Assembly: GCA_015522495.1 (NCBI GenBank)
Contig: WAMD01000003.1
Location: forward strand, 1 to 12,290
Length of the DNA: 12,290 nt
Source: Nanobdellati archaeon
Lineage (GTDB): Archaea > B1Sed10-29 > WALL01 > WAMD01
Reading direction: 5' to 3'
Below the pieces are notes generated by a model, which was not told the origin of the DNA, made no database searches, and was given only the letters and a program-made list of their open reading frames with translations. Shown one piece after another: positions 4,939-12,290 of the stretch; the stretch's first letter is position 1, and every line of letters begins with the position of its first letter. The translations under genes were made by a program, and so were the position numbers.

Positions 4939-5817
4939 ATGAACATAAAAATCCTTGCCGCTGACTCCATGGGAGTAAGGTCCATGGCCACGTGGGTTGA
5001 AACAGACGATGTCAAGATAGTTATAGACCCAAGTGCAGCACTAGGGCCGATTAGATATGGCCTGCCCCCAAACCAACTAGAAGTCGAGGAGCTTGAGAGA
5101 AGGATGGATAAGATCAAAGAGTATGCCTTGAAATCAGATGTTATCGTTATCTCGCATTATCACTATGACCACTATGACCCAGACGCTAATTTTTACTCTG
5201 GAAAAAAGCTATTCGTAAAGGACTGGGATAACAAAATAAACCAAAGCCAAAGGGCAAGGGCGAAGGCGTTCATACCTAAATTGAAAAAAATAGCTAAGGA
5301 AGTAAGAATTGCAGACCTTAACAAAACAAAGTTTGGTAAGACACTTGTGGAATTTTCCCCTCCCTTCTTCCACGGCCCAAAGAACTCAAAGCTCGGTTGG
5401 GTTGTATCAACAATGGTAGACGACGAAAAGAATAGGTTCGTCCATTCAAGCGACGTTCAAGGGCCACTAGTCGATGAAACAACTGAGTGGATAATTAAAA
5501 AGAATCCAGACGTGCTGTTCCTGTGTGGGTGCTTGACTTACTTCCTTGGATGGAGATATCCAATGGAACTGCTCAACACAGCAAATAAGAATGTATCAAG
5601 GATTCTCAAAGAGACAGATGTGAGAACCATAGTAGTTGACCACCACCTAGTTAGAGACAAGAAGTTCAGGGAGAAGATAAAGCCCGTGTATGACTTAGCA
5701 GACGAGCTGGATAAGAAAGTACTAACAGGTGCCCAATTCGCCGGAGAGCCAGAGAGGTTCCTAGAGGCCTGGAGAAAGGAGTTGTGGAAAACTGGGAGAT
5801 ACCCTAAAGCCAAATAA
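4939..5817 (+). CDS. UPF0282-type metallo-beta-lactamase-fold protein, coupled to Ku-ligase
   Basis: This 292-residue protein looks like a UPF0282 member. It begins ILAADSMGVRSMATWVET, continues IDPSAALGPIRYGLPP, and has the metal motif S-H-Y-H-Y-D-H (His73, His75, Asp77, His78). FFHGP, VHSSDVQGP with the bridging-Asp position, and VVDHHLVRD supply the remaining expected ligands, so the active site looks complete. The family is largely archaeal and uncharacterised; other metallo-beta-lactamase-fold enzymes include hydrolases and nucleases of DNA or RNA. The ATG lies 1 base after the ligase stop and is preceded by the purine-rich GGAGGACTAGG, a strong ribosome binding site inside the ligase end. 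It is therefore almost certainly co-transcribed and translated with Ku and the ligase. A nuclease or phosphodiesterase role in end processing is an inference from context only. It is the last gene before the polymerase promoter. Confidence 0.9.
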   Translation: MNIKILAADSMGVRSMATWVETDDVKIVIDPSAALGPIRYGLPPNQLEVEELERRMDKIKEYALKSDVIVISHYHYDHYDPDANFYSGKKLFVKDWDNKINQSQRARAKAFIPKLKKIAKEVRIADLNKTKFGKTLVEFSPPFFHGPKNSKLGWVVSTMVDDEKNRFVHSSDVQGPLVDETTEWIIKKNPDVLFLCGCLTYFLGWRYPMELLNTANKNVSRILKETDVRTIVVDHHLVRDKKFREKIKPVYDLADELDKKVLTGAQFAGEPERFLEAWRKELWKTGRYPKAK

Positions 5818-5839
5818 AAAATCGCCAATTACCGTTAAG

Positions 5840-5847
5840 TTTAAATA
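5840..5847 (+). promoter_or_regulatory. TATA box of the rpoH-rpoB-rpoA operon
   Basis: TTTAAATA, preceded by a purine-containing AAG that could serve as a BRE element, is a good archaeal TATA box. Transcription would start about 5868-5872, giving a leader of about 35 bases before the rpoH ATG. It lies in the 87-base gap after the UPF0282 gene and shows that the polymerase genes have their own promoter. Confidence 0.7.
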
Positions 5848-5866
5848 CCCCTCGCCCTAAAACAAT

Positions 5867-5888
5867 AGGAGAGTCTGGAGTATCTCCT
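5867..5888 (+). promoter_or_regulatory. possible stem-loop in the rpoH leader
   Basis: AGGAGA (5867-5872) can pair with TCTCCT (5883-5888) around a 10-base loop. A second, mutually exclusive pairing joins GGAG (5877-5880) to CTCC (5884-5887). The element sits at the predicted 5' end of the polymerase mRNA, just before the ribosome binding site-like GGGGGT (5895-5900). The stems are short, so the call is tentative. Confidence 0.3.
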
Positions 5889-5904
5889 TTCTGCGGGGGT
5901 TGAC

Positions 5905-6144
5905 ATGTTAGACCCAGAAATAATATTAAATCATGAATACGTGCCCAAGCACGAGATTCTATCAGAAAAAGAAGCTGAAAAGCTCCTAAAGAAGTATAAA
6001 CTTAATTCTAAAAACAAATTACCCAAGATTTTACTTTCTGATCCAGTAGTCAAAGCTATAGGAGCGAAGAAAGGGGATATCCTAAGAATAACTAGGAAGT
6101 CCTACACAGCTGGAACAGCTGTGTATTATAGGGTTGTAGTTTGA
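5905..6144 (+). CDS. rpoH: DNA-directed RNA polymerase subunit H (Rpo5)
   Basis: This 79-residue protein is the archaeal homologue of the C-terminal domain of eukaryotic RPB5, part of the polymerase jaw that grips downstream DNA. The family pattern is clear: H-E-Y-V-P-K-H-E-I-L-S-E-K-E-A, a short helix (LLKKYKL), LPKILLSDPVVKAIGAKKGDI (about 39-59), and the C-terminal RITRKSYTAGTAVYYRVVV. The length is normal for the family (about 75-85). The ATG follows GGGGGT, a slightly degenerate ribosome binding site allowing one G-U pair with the 16S tail. It is the first gene of the operon, in the standard archaeal order before the B and A subunits. Its TGA stop is embedded in the GAGGTG ribosome binding site of rpoB2. 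Confidence 0.97.
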   Translation: MLDPEIILNHEYVPKHEILSEKEAEKLLKKYKLNSKNKLPKILLSDPVVKAIGAKKGDILRITRKSYTAGTAVYYRVVV

Positions 6145-6155
6145 GGTGTTTATAG

Positions 6156-7631
6156 ATGTATCACTGGGATTTAGTAGTGGCTTTTCTGAAAGAGCATTCT
6201 ATAGTCAAACAGCATATAGATTCATTCAACGATTTCTTGGACATAAAGATGCAGAGGATAATAGATAACATGGAAAAGATAGAGACACATCAAGAAGGAC
6301 TAGAGATGAGGTTTGGCAAAATAAGACTCGGAAAACCAAGGACTATAGAAGCAGATGGTTCATGGAGAAATATAAGGCCACTGGAAGCCAGACTCAGAAA
6401 CAGGTCATATGTAAGCCCAGTATATCTTGAAATGAGCCTAGTAGAAAATGGGACAGAGATAGATAACGACGAGGTATACATAGGTGAGATTCCTATAATG
6501 GTAAAATCAAAAGTATGTTATCTAAACGGCTTGACAGATGAAGAGTTAATAGAAGCTGGTGAAGATCCACTAGACCCCGGTGGTTACTTTATAATAAATG
6601 GTTCAGAAAGAGTGCTAGTTTCAATAGAGGATCTTGCCCCAAACAGGAAAATAACGTCTCTCGAAAAGAGAGGAGATAAGGAGATAGTCCAAGTAAGGAT
6701 ATTCTCTGTCAGGGAAGACTTCAGGGCCAAGGTGACCTTAGAGAGGAATCCTGATGGAACATTTTATGTAACGTTTCCTGCATCACCTAAGAACCTAAAT
6801 GTAATACCAGTAATAAAAGCCCTAGGACTTGGTGACGATGTTGACATACTAACGGCATTCCACCCAGATCCTGAGATAACAAATGATATACTGCTAAACT
6901 TAGAAGCCGTGAATCTAAAAAGTAAGGACGATGCAATAGAATACCTCGGCAAGAGAGTAGCTGCAGGACAACCAGAAGAATACAGGAGGGAAAGGGCCTT
7001 ACAAGTATTGGACAGCTACCTACTTCCACACCTTGGCACAAAGCCAGAAGATAGGATAAGAAAGGCTTACTTCTTATGCAGAATGATAGAAAGAGCTGAA
7101 GACGTAGCGTTGAAAGGGAGACCAGTGGACGACAAGGACCACTACGCTAACAAAAGAATAAAACTATCTGGGGCCTTGATGGAAGAACTGTTCCTGTACG
7201 CTTTAGGCTACTTAGTAAAAGACATAAACTACCAAGTTGATAGGGCATTCGCAAGAGGAAAGCATCTACAAGTAAAAACTCTCATAAGGCCAGATGCCTT
7301 CACAGAGAGGATTAAGTATGCAATGGCAACTGGGAATTGGGTTGGTGGGAGAACAGGAGTCTCCCAGCTCCTCGATAGAATAACGTATACATCAGCAGTA
7401 TCTCATTTAAGGAGGGTTATCTCACCATTGAGTAAAACACATCCCCACTTCGAAGCAAGGGACTTACATCCAACTCATTTTGGAAAGATATGTCCTAACG
7501 AGACACCTGAAGGCCAAAGCTGTGGTCTAGTGAAAAACCTTGCCCTTGGTGCTGTGTTGTCCAGAGAACACCCAGAGGAAAGCATAACAGGGGAATTGGA
7601 AAAATTGGGAGTTGTACTAAAGAGGGTGTGA
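6156..7631 (+). CDS. rpoB2: RNA polymerase subunit B'' (N-terminal half of the beta-like subunit)
   Basis: These 491 residues match the N-terminal half of the archaeal second-largest subunit (Rpo2N). They cover the protrusion, lobe and the start of the fork. Visible landmarks are HIDSFNDFLD near the start, RLRNRSYVSPVYLEM, GYFIINGSERVLVSIEDLAPNR (about 142-163), KRIKLSGALMEELF, TGNWVGGRTGVSQLLDR with SHLRRV, and the terminal HPTHFGKICPNETPEGQSCGLVKNLAL. The protein ends shortly after that fork segment, exactly where euryarchaeal rpoB genes are naturally split. The ribosome binding site GAGGTG (6143-6148) overlaps the rpoH stop. The TGA stop is 3 bases from the rpoB1 start, so the two halves are made from adjacent frames and assemble together. 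No sign of decay is present, so this is a true gene split. Confidence 0.97.
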   Translation: MYHWDLVVAFLKEHSIVKQHIDSFNDFLDIKMQRIIDNMEKIETHQEGLEMRFGKIRLGKPRTIEADGSWRNIRPLEARLRNRSYVSPVYLEMSLVENGTEIDNDEVYIGEIPIMVKSKVCYLNGLTDEELIEAGEDPLDPGGYFIINGSERVLVSIEDLAPNRKITSLEKRGDKEIVQVRIFSVREDFRAKVTLERNPDGTFYVTFPASPKNLNVIPVIKALGLGDDVDILTAFHPDPEITNDILLNLEAVNLKSKDDAIEYLGKRVAAGQPEEYRRERALQVLDSYLLPHLGTKPEDRIRKAYFLCRMIERAEDVALKGRPVDDKDHYANKRIKLSGALMEELFLYALGYLVKDINYQVDRAFARGKHLQVKTLIRPDAFTERIKYAMATGNWVGGRTGVSQLLDRITYTSAVSHLRRVISPLSKTHPHFEARDLHPTHFGKICPNETPEGQSCGLVKNLALGAVLSREHPEESITGELEKLGVVLKRV

Positions 7632-7634
7632 AAA

Positions 7635-9446
7635 ATGAAAGAATCTAGCGTTTACGTTAATGGAAAGCTTGTAGGTTTTCATCCGGATCCGGAAAAGTTA
7701 ATCAAATCTATAAGAGCTAAAAGAAGGCAGGGCAAGATACCACCAGACGTCAGTGTTTCATACTATCCAGACACAGAAGAAGTTTATATCAATCTGGATG
7801 CTGGAAGAGCTATGAGGCCCCTGATTGTGGTTGAAAACGGAAAACCAAAATTAACAGATGAACACATACAACAATTAAAGGAGGGCCTTCTGACCTGGCA
7901 TGACCTATTAAGGAAAGGAATAATAGAATATTTAGATGCAGAAGAAGAAGAAAATGCATACATAGCTATATCCACAGATGAGCTAACAGAAGAACACACT
8001 CACCTAGAAATCCACCCTGCATTGATACTCGGGGCGGTTGCATCTCTTGCGCCCTTTCCAAATCACAACTCATCTCCAAGAGTAACCATGGCATCAGCGA
8101 TGCTTAAGCAGGCTTTGGGTGTTTATCAGGCTAATTTTAATTTTAGAATGGACACCCAGATGCACATAATGTACTATCCTCAAATACCAATAGCACAAAC
8201 AAAACAAACAAAATTCATTGGTCTAAACGACAGACCTGCTGGGCAAAACATGATAGTTGCTATAATGCCCTACCAAGGTTACAATATGGAAGACGCTATA
8301 GTACTGAACAAAGCAGCCATAGAAAGGGGTCTAGGGAGAACAATATTCATGAGAACATATTCAGACGAAGAAAGAAAGTATCCAGGCGGGCAAAAAGACA
8401 GATTTGAAATACCCAGACCAGAAATATTTGGATACAGGGGGGAAGACGCTTATAAACACCTTGGCGAGGACGGTATTGTTTATCCTGAAAGAGAAGTAAA
8501 GGGAGGGGAGGTTATAATAGGTAAAACTTCTCCACCAAGATTTATTGAGGAAGTCGGTGAACTAAGTCTTCTGGAAGAAAAAAGAAGAGAGAACTCAGTT
8601 ACAGTCAGAAGAGGAGAAAATGGAATAGTAGATGCAGTAATGATAAGTGAAGCATCTGGTGGAAATAAGCTAGTAAAAGTTAGGGTTAGATCTGTAAAAA
8701 TCCCTGAAATTGGTGATAAATTTGCATCAAGGCACGGCCAAAAAGGAGTTGTAGGTATAATCGTACCTCAACATGATATGCCATTTACAGCAGATGGTAT
8801 AACACCTGATTTGATAATGAACCCACACGCGGTTCCATCAAGAATGACTGTTGGTCACATACTTGAACTGCTTGGTGCAAAAGCTGGAGCTATGGCTTAC
8901 AAACTGATCAATGCCACAGCGTTCGAGAAACCAAATATTGATTGGATAAGAAAAGTGTTGAAAGCTTATGGATTCCGACCGGATGGAAAAGAGGTTATGT
9001 ATAATGGGATAACTGGTGAAAGAATTGATGCAGAGATATTCATAGGACCAGTGTATTATCAAAAACTGAAACACTTAGTATCCCTAAAAATGCACGCAAG
9101 GGCAAGAGGTCCTGTACAAATATTAACAAGGCAACCAACAGAAGGAAGAGCAAGAGAAGGTGGTCTTAGGTTCGGAGAAATGGAAAGAGATACACTAATA
9201 GGACACGGAGCAGCCCTATTACTGCAAGAAAGGCTGCTAAAAGAATCTGATGAAATAAAGATACCAGTATGTGTGAACTGTGGAGTGGTTGCAATAAACG
9301 ATAGAGTTAGGAAGAAGACTTACTGTCCACTATGCGGAGGCAGCAATGTTACAATGATAAGTACAAGCTATGCCTTCAAGTTGCTGCTGAGCGAAATGAT
9401 GGCAATGGGTATATATCCAAAGCTAGTACTGAGGGATAAAGCCTGA
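7635..9446 (+). CDS. rpoB1: RNA polymerase subunit B' (C-terminal half of the beta-like subunit)
   Basis: These 603 residues form the C-terminal half of the second-largest subunit (Rpo2C), including half of the active centre and the wall, hybrid-binding and anchor regions. Landmarks are VYVNGKLVGFHPDPEKL at the start, FPNHNSSPRVTMASAM, GQNMIVAIMPYQGYNMEDA, IIGKTSPPR, the conserved GDKFASRHGQKG (about 360-371) with catalytic-centre lysines, MNPHAVPSRMTVGHILE, and RQPTEGRAREGGLRFGEMERD. A zinc ribbon is formed by Cys546, Cys549, Cys564 and Cys567. The usual closing LLLSEMMAMGIYPKL is intact. Length and order are normal for a split archaeal rpoB. A GAGGGTG ribosome binding site precedes the ATG inside the end of rpoB2. 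The stop is joined to the rpoA1 ribosome binding site as TGAGGTG. Confidence 0.97.
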   Translation: MKESSVYVNGKLVGFHPDPEKLIKSIRAKRRQGKIPPDVSVSYYPDTEEVYINLDAGRAMRPLIVVENGKPKLTDEHIQQLKEGLLTWHDLLRKGIIEYLDAEEEENAYIAISTDELTEEHTHLEIHPALILGAVASLAPFPNHNSSPRVTMASAMLKQALGVYQANFNFRMDTQMHIMYYPQIPIAQTKQTKFIGLNDRPAGQNMIVAIMPYQGYNMEDAIVLNKAAIERGLGRTIFMRTYSDEERKYPGGQKDRFEIPRPEIFGYRGEDAYKHLGEDGIVYPEREVKGGEVIIGKTSPPRFIEEVGELSLLEEKRRENSVTVRRGENGIVDAVMISEASGGNKLVKVRVRSVKIPEIGDKFASRHGQKGVVGIIVPQHDMPFTADGITPDLIMNPHAVPSRMTVGHILELLGAKAGAMAYKLINATAFEKPNIDWIRKVLKAYGFRPDGKEVMYNGITGERIDAEIFIGPVYYQKLKHLVSLKMHARARGPVQILTRQPTEGRAREGGLRFGEMERDTLIGHGAALLLQERLLKESDEIKIPVCVNCGVVAINDRVRKKTYCPLCGGSNVTMISTSYAFKLLLSEMMAMGIYPKLVLRDKA

Positions 9447-9455
9447 GGTGTTTGT

Positions 9456-12140
9456 ATGGGTGTTGAAAAAAGAATATGGGCTATTGATTTTGGGCTACTT
9501 TCGCCAGAAATGGTAAGAAAGCTGAGCCAGATTAGAGTCGTTACACCAGATACGTATGATGAAGATGGATACCCAATAGAAGGGGGACTAATGGACTTAC
9601 ACCTTGGTGTAATAGATCCAGGTCTAAGGTGTAAGACATGTGGAGGGACAGTTGCTACATGTCCTGGACACTTTGGGCATATAGAACTTGTTAGACCAGT
9701 TATCCATATAGCATACGTGAAAATGATATACACCCTACTAAAAGCCACGTGCAGCAAGTGTGGGAGACTACTATTATCGAAGGAGGATATTGAAAAATAC
9801 AAACAATTAATAACAGGCGAAAAGGAGATAGACGAGGACACTGCTATAGAGATACTTGAGAAAGCAAAGAAAGTTGGGACCTGCCCCCACTGCGGTATTA
9901 AACAGAAGGACATAAAACTTGTAAAACCTATGTCTTTCTACGAAGATGATCAAAGGCTGTTCCCGACTGAAATAAGAAGAAGACTGGAATTAATACCTGA
10001 TGATGATCTGAAACTCCTTGGGTTGGATCCAGATGTGGCAAGACCTGAGTGGGCAATACTAACTGTTCTCCCCGTACCACCAGCTCAGACAAGACCAAGT
10101 ATCACTCTTGAAACTGGAGAAAGAAGTGAAGATGATCTCACTCATAAACTGGTTGACATACTTAGAACGAACCAAAGATTAAGGGATAACATATCTGCGG
10201 GTGCCCCACAGCTCATTATTGAAGACCTTTGGGACCTGTTACAATATCACGTAACTACATATTTCAACAATGAGATATCTGGAATACCTCCAGCTAGACA
10301 CAGGTCAGGTAGGCCACTAAAGACATTAGCGCAAAGATTAAAAGGCAAAGAGGGTAGATTCAGGTACAACCTATCTGGAAAGAGGGTTAATTTTTCAGCT
10401 AGAACTGTAATTAGTCCAGACCCATACATCAATATAAACGAAGTTGGAGTCCCACGTGATATAGCAAAGATACTAACAATCCCAGAATATGTAACAGAAT
10501 GGAATATAGAAAAAATAAAGGAATTCATAAAAGCTAATGACTATCCCAAAGCATTGTATGTGATAAGACCAGATGGAAGGAGGAAAATAGTAACGGATGC
10601 TAGCAAAGACACAATACTAGAAGAACTCGCTCCAGGGTATATAGTAGAAAGGCAGTTGATGGATGGAGATATAGTGCTGTTCAATAGGCAACCATCACTT
10701 CACAGGATATCTATGATGTGCCATGTAGTAAAGGTACTTCCTGGGAAGACATTTAGGTTGCACCCAGTAGTGTGTAAACCATACAATGCGGACTTTGACG
10801 GAGACGAAATGAACCTACATGTCCCTCAGACAGAAGAAGCTAGAGCAGAAGCTCTTCATCTAATGCTAGTCCAGAAGCAAATGATATCTCCTAGATATGG
10901 AGCGCCGATAATAATAGGTGACCAGGACTTTGTGACCGGTGCGTACCTAATGACATATGAGAACACTAGTTTCCCCAAGTATCTAGCCACGAAAATACTG
11001 GCTAGGGCTGGAATAACAAAACTTCCAAAGCCGGACAAAAAAATAAATGGGAAACCAATGTGGAGTGGTAAACTTTTATTTTCACAGTCTTTACCTAAAA
11101 AACTAAACTTAGACTATCCAGCTAGGATATGTGTAGGGAAAAATAAATGTGAATATTTCAAGAAGAAAGGGAAATGTGAAGGATGCCCACTTGATGCTTG
11201 GGTAAAAATAAGAAATGGTAAATTGCTTTCAGGTGTTATAGATAAAGTAAGCTTCCAGGGAATACTAGTTGATACCATATTCAGAAAGTTTGGCTCCTCA
11301 GCAGCTGCTGATTTCATGAATAAATCAACAAAGATGGCGCTGGAAGCATTAATGCATATAGGATTCACAGCAGCATTTGATGATACAACACCATCAATAG
11401 AAGCAAAGAGGAAAGTAGGTGAAATCCTGAGTAGAGCTGAAAAAGAAGTCAACAAACTAATCGCAAAGTACAAAGCAGGAGAGCTAGAAAGAATGCCAGG
11501 AAAAACTGTTGAAGAAACCCTAGAGGACATGATAATGGTTATATTAGGAAAAGCCAGAGACGACGCAGGTAACGTCATTGCAGAGCATCTAGACAAAAAT
11601 AATGCCTATTTAATCATGGCTAGGGCTGGTTCTAGAGGTAGTCTACTTAATGTCACTCAAATGTCGGCAACTGTTGGACAGCAAGCAGTTAGAGGTAAGA
11701 GAATTTTAAGAGGATATAGGACAAAGACCTTACCCCACTTCAAACCAGGGGATATAGGACCTAGAGCTAGAGGTTTTGTGAGGTCAAGCTTTAGAGATGG
11801 GCTTGATCCAATTGAGTATTTCTTCCATGCCATGGGAGGTAGGGAAGGATTGGTGGATAAAGGTATCAGAACGTCCAAATCTGGTTACATGCAGAGAAGG
11901 CTGATAAATGCATTGCAAGACTTTGTTGTAAGAAATGATAAAACAGTGAGAGATGCAACGGATACTATAGTCCAATTTGCATTCGGCGAGGATGGAGCCG
12001 ACCCAATGAAATGCTACGGAGAATATCCAGTAAACATAAAAGAGACTATACTGCTTGAACAGAAAGAATATGAAGAACTTCCTGAAGAGGGAGAGGAAGA
12101 AGTTGTTGAAGAGGGAGGGGAAGGTGGCAGATATGAGTAA
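9456..12140 (+). CDS. rpoA1: RNA polymerase subunit A' (N-terminal part of the largest subunit)
   Basis: These 894 residues are Rpo1N, the clamp, active-site and most of the pore region of the largest subunit. A first zinc site is formed by Cys59, Cys62, Cys69 and His72; a second by Cys99, Cys102, Cys143 and Cys146. RYNLSGKRVNFSARTVISPDP precedes the catalytic NADFDGDEMNLH, whose Asp446, Asp448 and Asp450 hold the active-site magnesium. A further Cys cluster (559, 565, 574, 577) lies before VKIRNGKLLSGVIDK. The bridge-helix region is seen in GGREGLVDKGIRTSKSGYMQRRL. No intein interrupts the DFDGD site. The C-terminal tail is strongly acidic (about 25 residues rich in Glu and Gly). The ribosome binding site is GAGGTG (9445-9450). 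The TAA overlaps the start of rpoA2 by 8 bases, as expected for translationally coupled A'/A'' genes. Confidence 0.98.
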   Translation: MGVEKRIWAIDFGLLSPEMVRKLSQIRVVTPDTYDEDGYPIEGGLMDLHLGVIDPGLRCKTCGGTVATCPGHFGHIELVRPVIHIAYVKMIYTLLKATCSKCGRLLLSKEDIEKYKQLITGEKEIDEDTAIEILEKAKKVGTCPHCGIKQKDIKLVKPMSFYEDDQRLFPTEIRRRLELIPDDDLKLLGLDPDVARPEWAILTVLPVPPAQTRPSITLETGERSEDDLTHKLVDILRTNQRLRDNISAGAPQLIIEDLWDLLQYHVTTYFNNEISGIPPARHRSGRPLKTLAQRLKGKEGRFRYNLSGKRVNFSARTVISPDPYININEVGVPRDIAKILTIPEYVTEWNIEKIKEFIKANDYPKALYVIRPDGRRKIVTDASKDTILEELAPGYIVERQLMDGDIVLFNRQPSLHRISMMCHVVKVLPGKTFRLHPVVCKPYNADFDGDEMNLHVPQTEEARAEALHLMLVQKQMISPRYGAPIIIGDQDFVTGAYLMTYENTSFPKYLATKILARAGITKLPKPDKKINGKPMWSGKLLFSQSLPKKLNLDYPARICVGKNKCEYFKKKGKCEGCPLDAWVKIRNGKLLSGVIDKVSFQGILVDTIFRKFGSSAAADFMNKSTKMALEALMHIGFTAAFDDTTPSIEAKRKVGEILSRAEKEVNKLIAKYKAGELERMPGKTVEETLEDMIMVILGKARDDAGNVIAEHLDKNNAYLIMARAGSRGSLLNVTQMSATVGQQAVRGKRILRGYRTKTLPHFKPGDIGPRARGFVRSSFRDGLDPIEYFFHAMGGREGLVDKGIRTSKSGYMQRRLINALQDFVVRNDKTVRDATDTIVQFAFGEDGADPMKCYGEYPVNIKETILLEQKEYEELPEEGEEEVVEEGGEGGRYE

Positions 12141-12290
12141 GCTTATTGAAAAAAGAATTGAGTTAATAAAAGAATACAAAAACAAGCTGCCTAAAAAGAT
12201 AGTTGAGGATTTATGTAATATGGCAGAAAATGTTACAATGGAAAAGCTAAGAAAGATGCTTAATAGGTTAGTTGAAGAGTACAACAAATC
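12133..12290 (+). CDS. rpoA2: RNA polymerase subunit A'' (start only; continues beyond window)
   Basis: The first 52 codons of a new frame begin at an ATG inside the end of rpoA1 (8-base overlap) and stay open to the window edge. The visible part reads as a charged helical N-terminus: MSKLIEKRIELIKEYKNKLP, then K-I-V-E-D-L and a second helix. This is typical of Rpo1C, the C-terminal part of the largest subunit that carries the trigger loop and jaw. Position immediately after rpoA1 is the standard archaeal arrangement and is the main support. A ribosome binding site-like GGTGG lies just upstream in the purine-rich tail of rpoA1. Confidence 0.9.
   Translation, partial: MSKLIEKRIELIKEYKNKLPKKIVEDLCNMAENVTMEKLRKMLNRLVEEYNK

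Noticed and set aside
7620..7640. Possible frameshift or pseudogene in rpoB
   Set aside because: Both halves are complete at the known euryarchaeal split point and the second has its own ribosome binding site and ATG.
10782..10811. Possible intein at the polymerase active site
   Set aside because: The NADFDGDEMNLH motif is uninterrupted and rpoA1 has normal length.
11130..11190. Extra Cys cluster (559, 565, 574, 577) in RpoA'
   Set aside because: Cysteines in this region are, to my knowledge, found in other archaeal A' subunits, so I treat it as a family feature rather than a novelty.
11784..12287. Long minus-strand open frame (about 167 codons) opposite rpoA1/rpoA2
   Set aside because: It lies antisense to unmistakable polymerase coding sequence and has low-complexity Ser/Phe/Leu composition. 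The same applies to the minus-strand frames at 9368-9913 and 11114-11596.

Overview
The window comes from an archaeon. It carries a complete archaeal-type RNA polymerase operon front (rpoH, rpoB2, rpoB1, rpoA1 and the start of rpoA2), TATA-like promoter elements and GAGGTG-type ribosome binding sites. The second-largest polymerase subunit is split into B'' and B', which points to a euryarchaeal-type lineage (methanogens, Archaeoglobales, halophiles and relatives) and away from Crenarchaeota or Thermococcus. Arginine is coded almost entirely by AGA/AGG, isoleucine often by ATA, and the proteins are rich in Glu and Lys. This fits a thermophile, but that is an inference. I cannot name a genus.

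Layout: (1) 1-420 is the 3' end of a DDE transposase gene from an insertion sequence entering from the left. (2) 440-1132 (minus) is a DUF72 TIM-barrel protein. (3) 1272-1942 holds a small Hjc-like PD-(D/E)XK nuclease and an unrecognised basic-tailed small protein with a PIP-box-like motif. (4) 1980-2489 is a DedA/VTT-type membrane protein. (5) 2493-3134 (minus) is a UPF0173-type metallo-beta-lactamase-fold hydrolase, convergent with the membrane protein and divergent from Ku. (6) 3286-5817 is a tight three-gene unit: Ku, a stand-alone LigD-type ATP-dependent DNA ligase (4-base overlap) and a UPF0282 metallo-beta-lactamase-fold protein (1-base gap). (7) 5840-12290 is a promoter and leader followed by rpoH-rpoB2-rpoB1-rpoA1-rpoA2, which runs off the right edge.

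Functionally, the right half is housekeeping transcription machinery. The middle is a compact non-homologous end-joining module: Ku holds DNA ends and the ligase seals them. No polymerase/primase or LigD-type phosphoesterase domain is visible, which leaves end processing unexplained and makes the coupled metallo-beta-lactamase-fold protein the most interesting candidate in the window. The small nuclease and its PIP-motif neighbour about 2 kb upstream may be further DNA-repair functions, so the left half may be a loose repair neighbourhood beside an insertion sequence. Genes upstream of Ku mostly look leaderless (TATA-like element about 25 bases before the start codon), while the Ku and polymerase genes have clear ribosome binding sites.

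No tRNA, rRNA, CRISPR array or origin was recognised. There is no gene-free stretch above 300 bases; the longest is the 151-base Ku / UPF0173 intergenic region.
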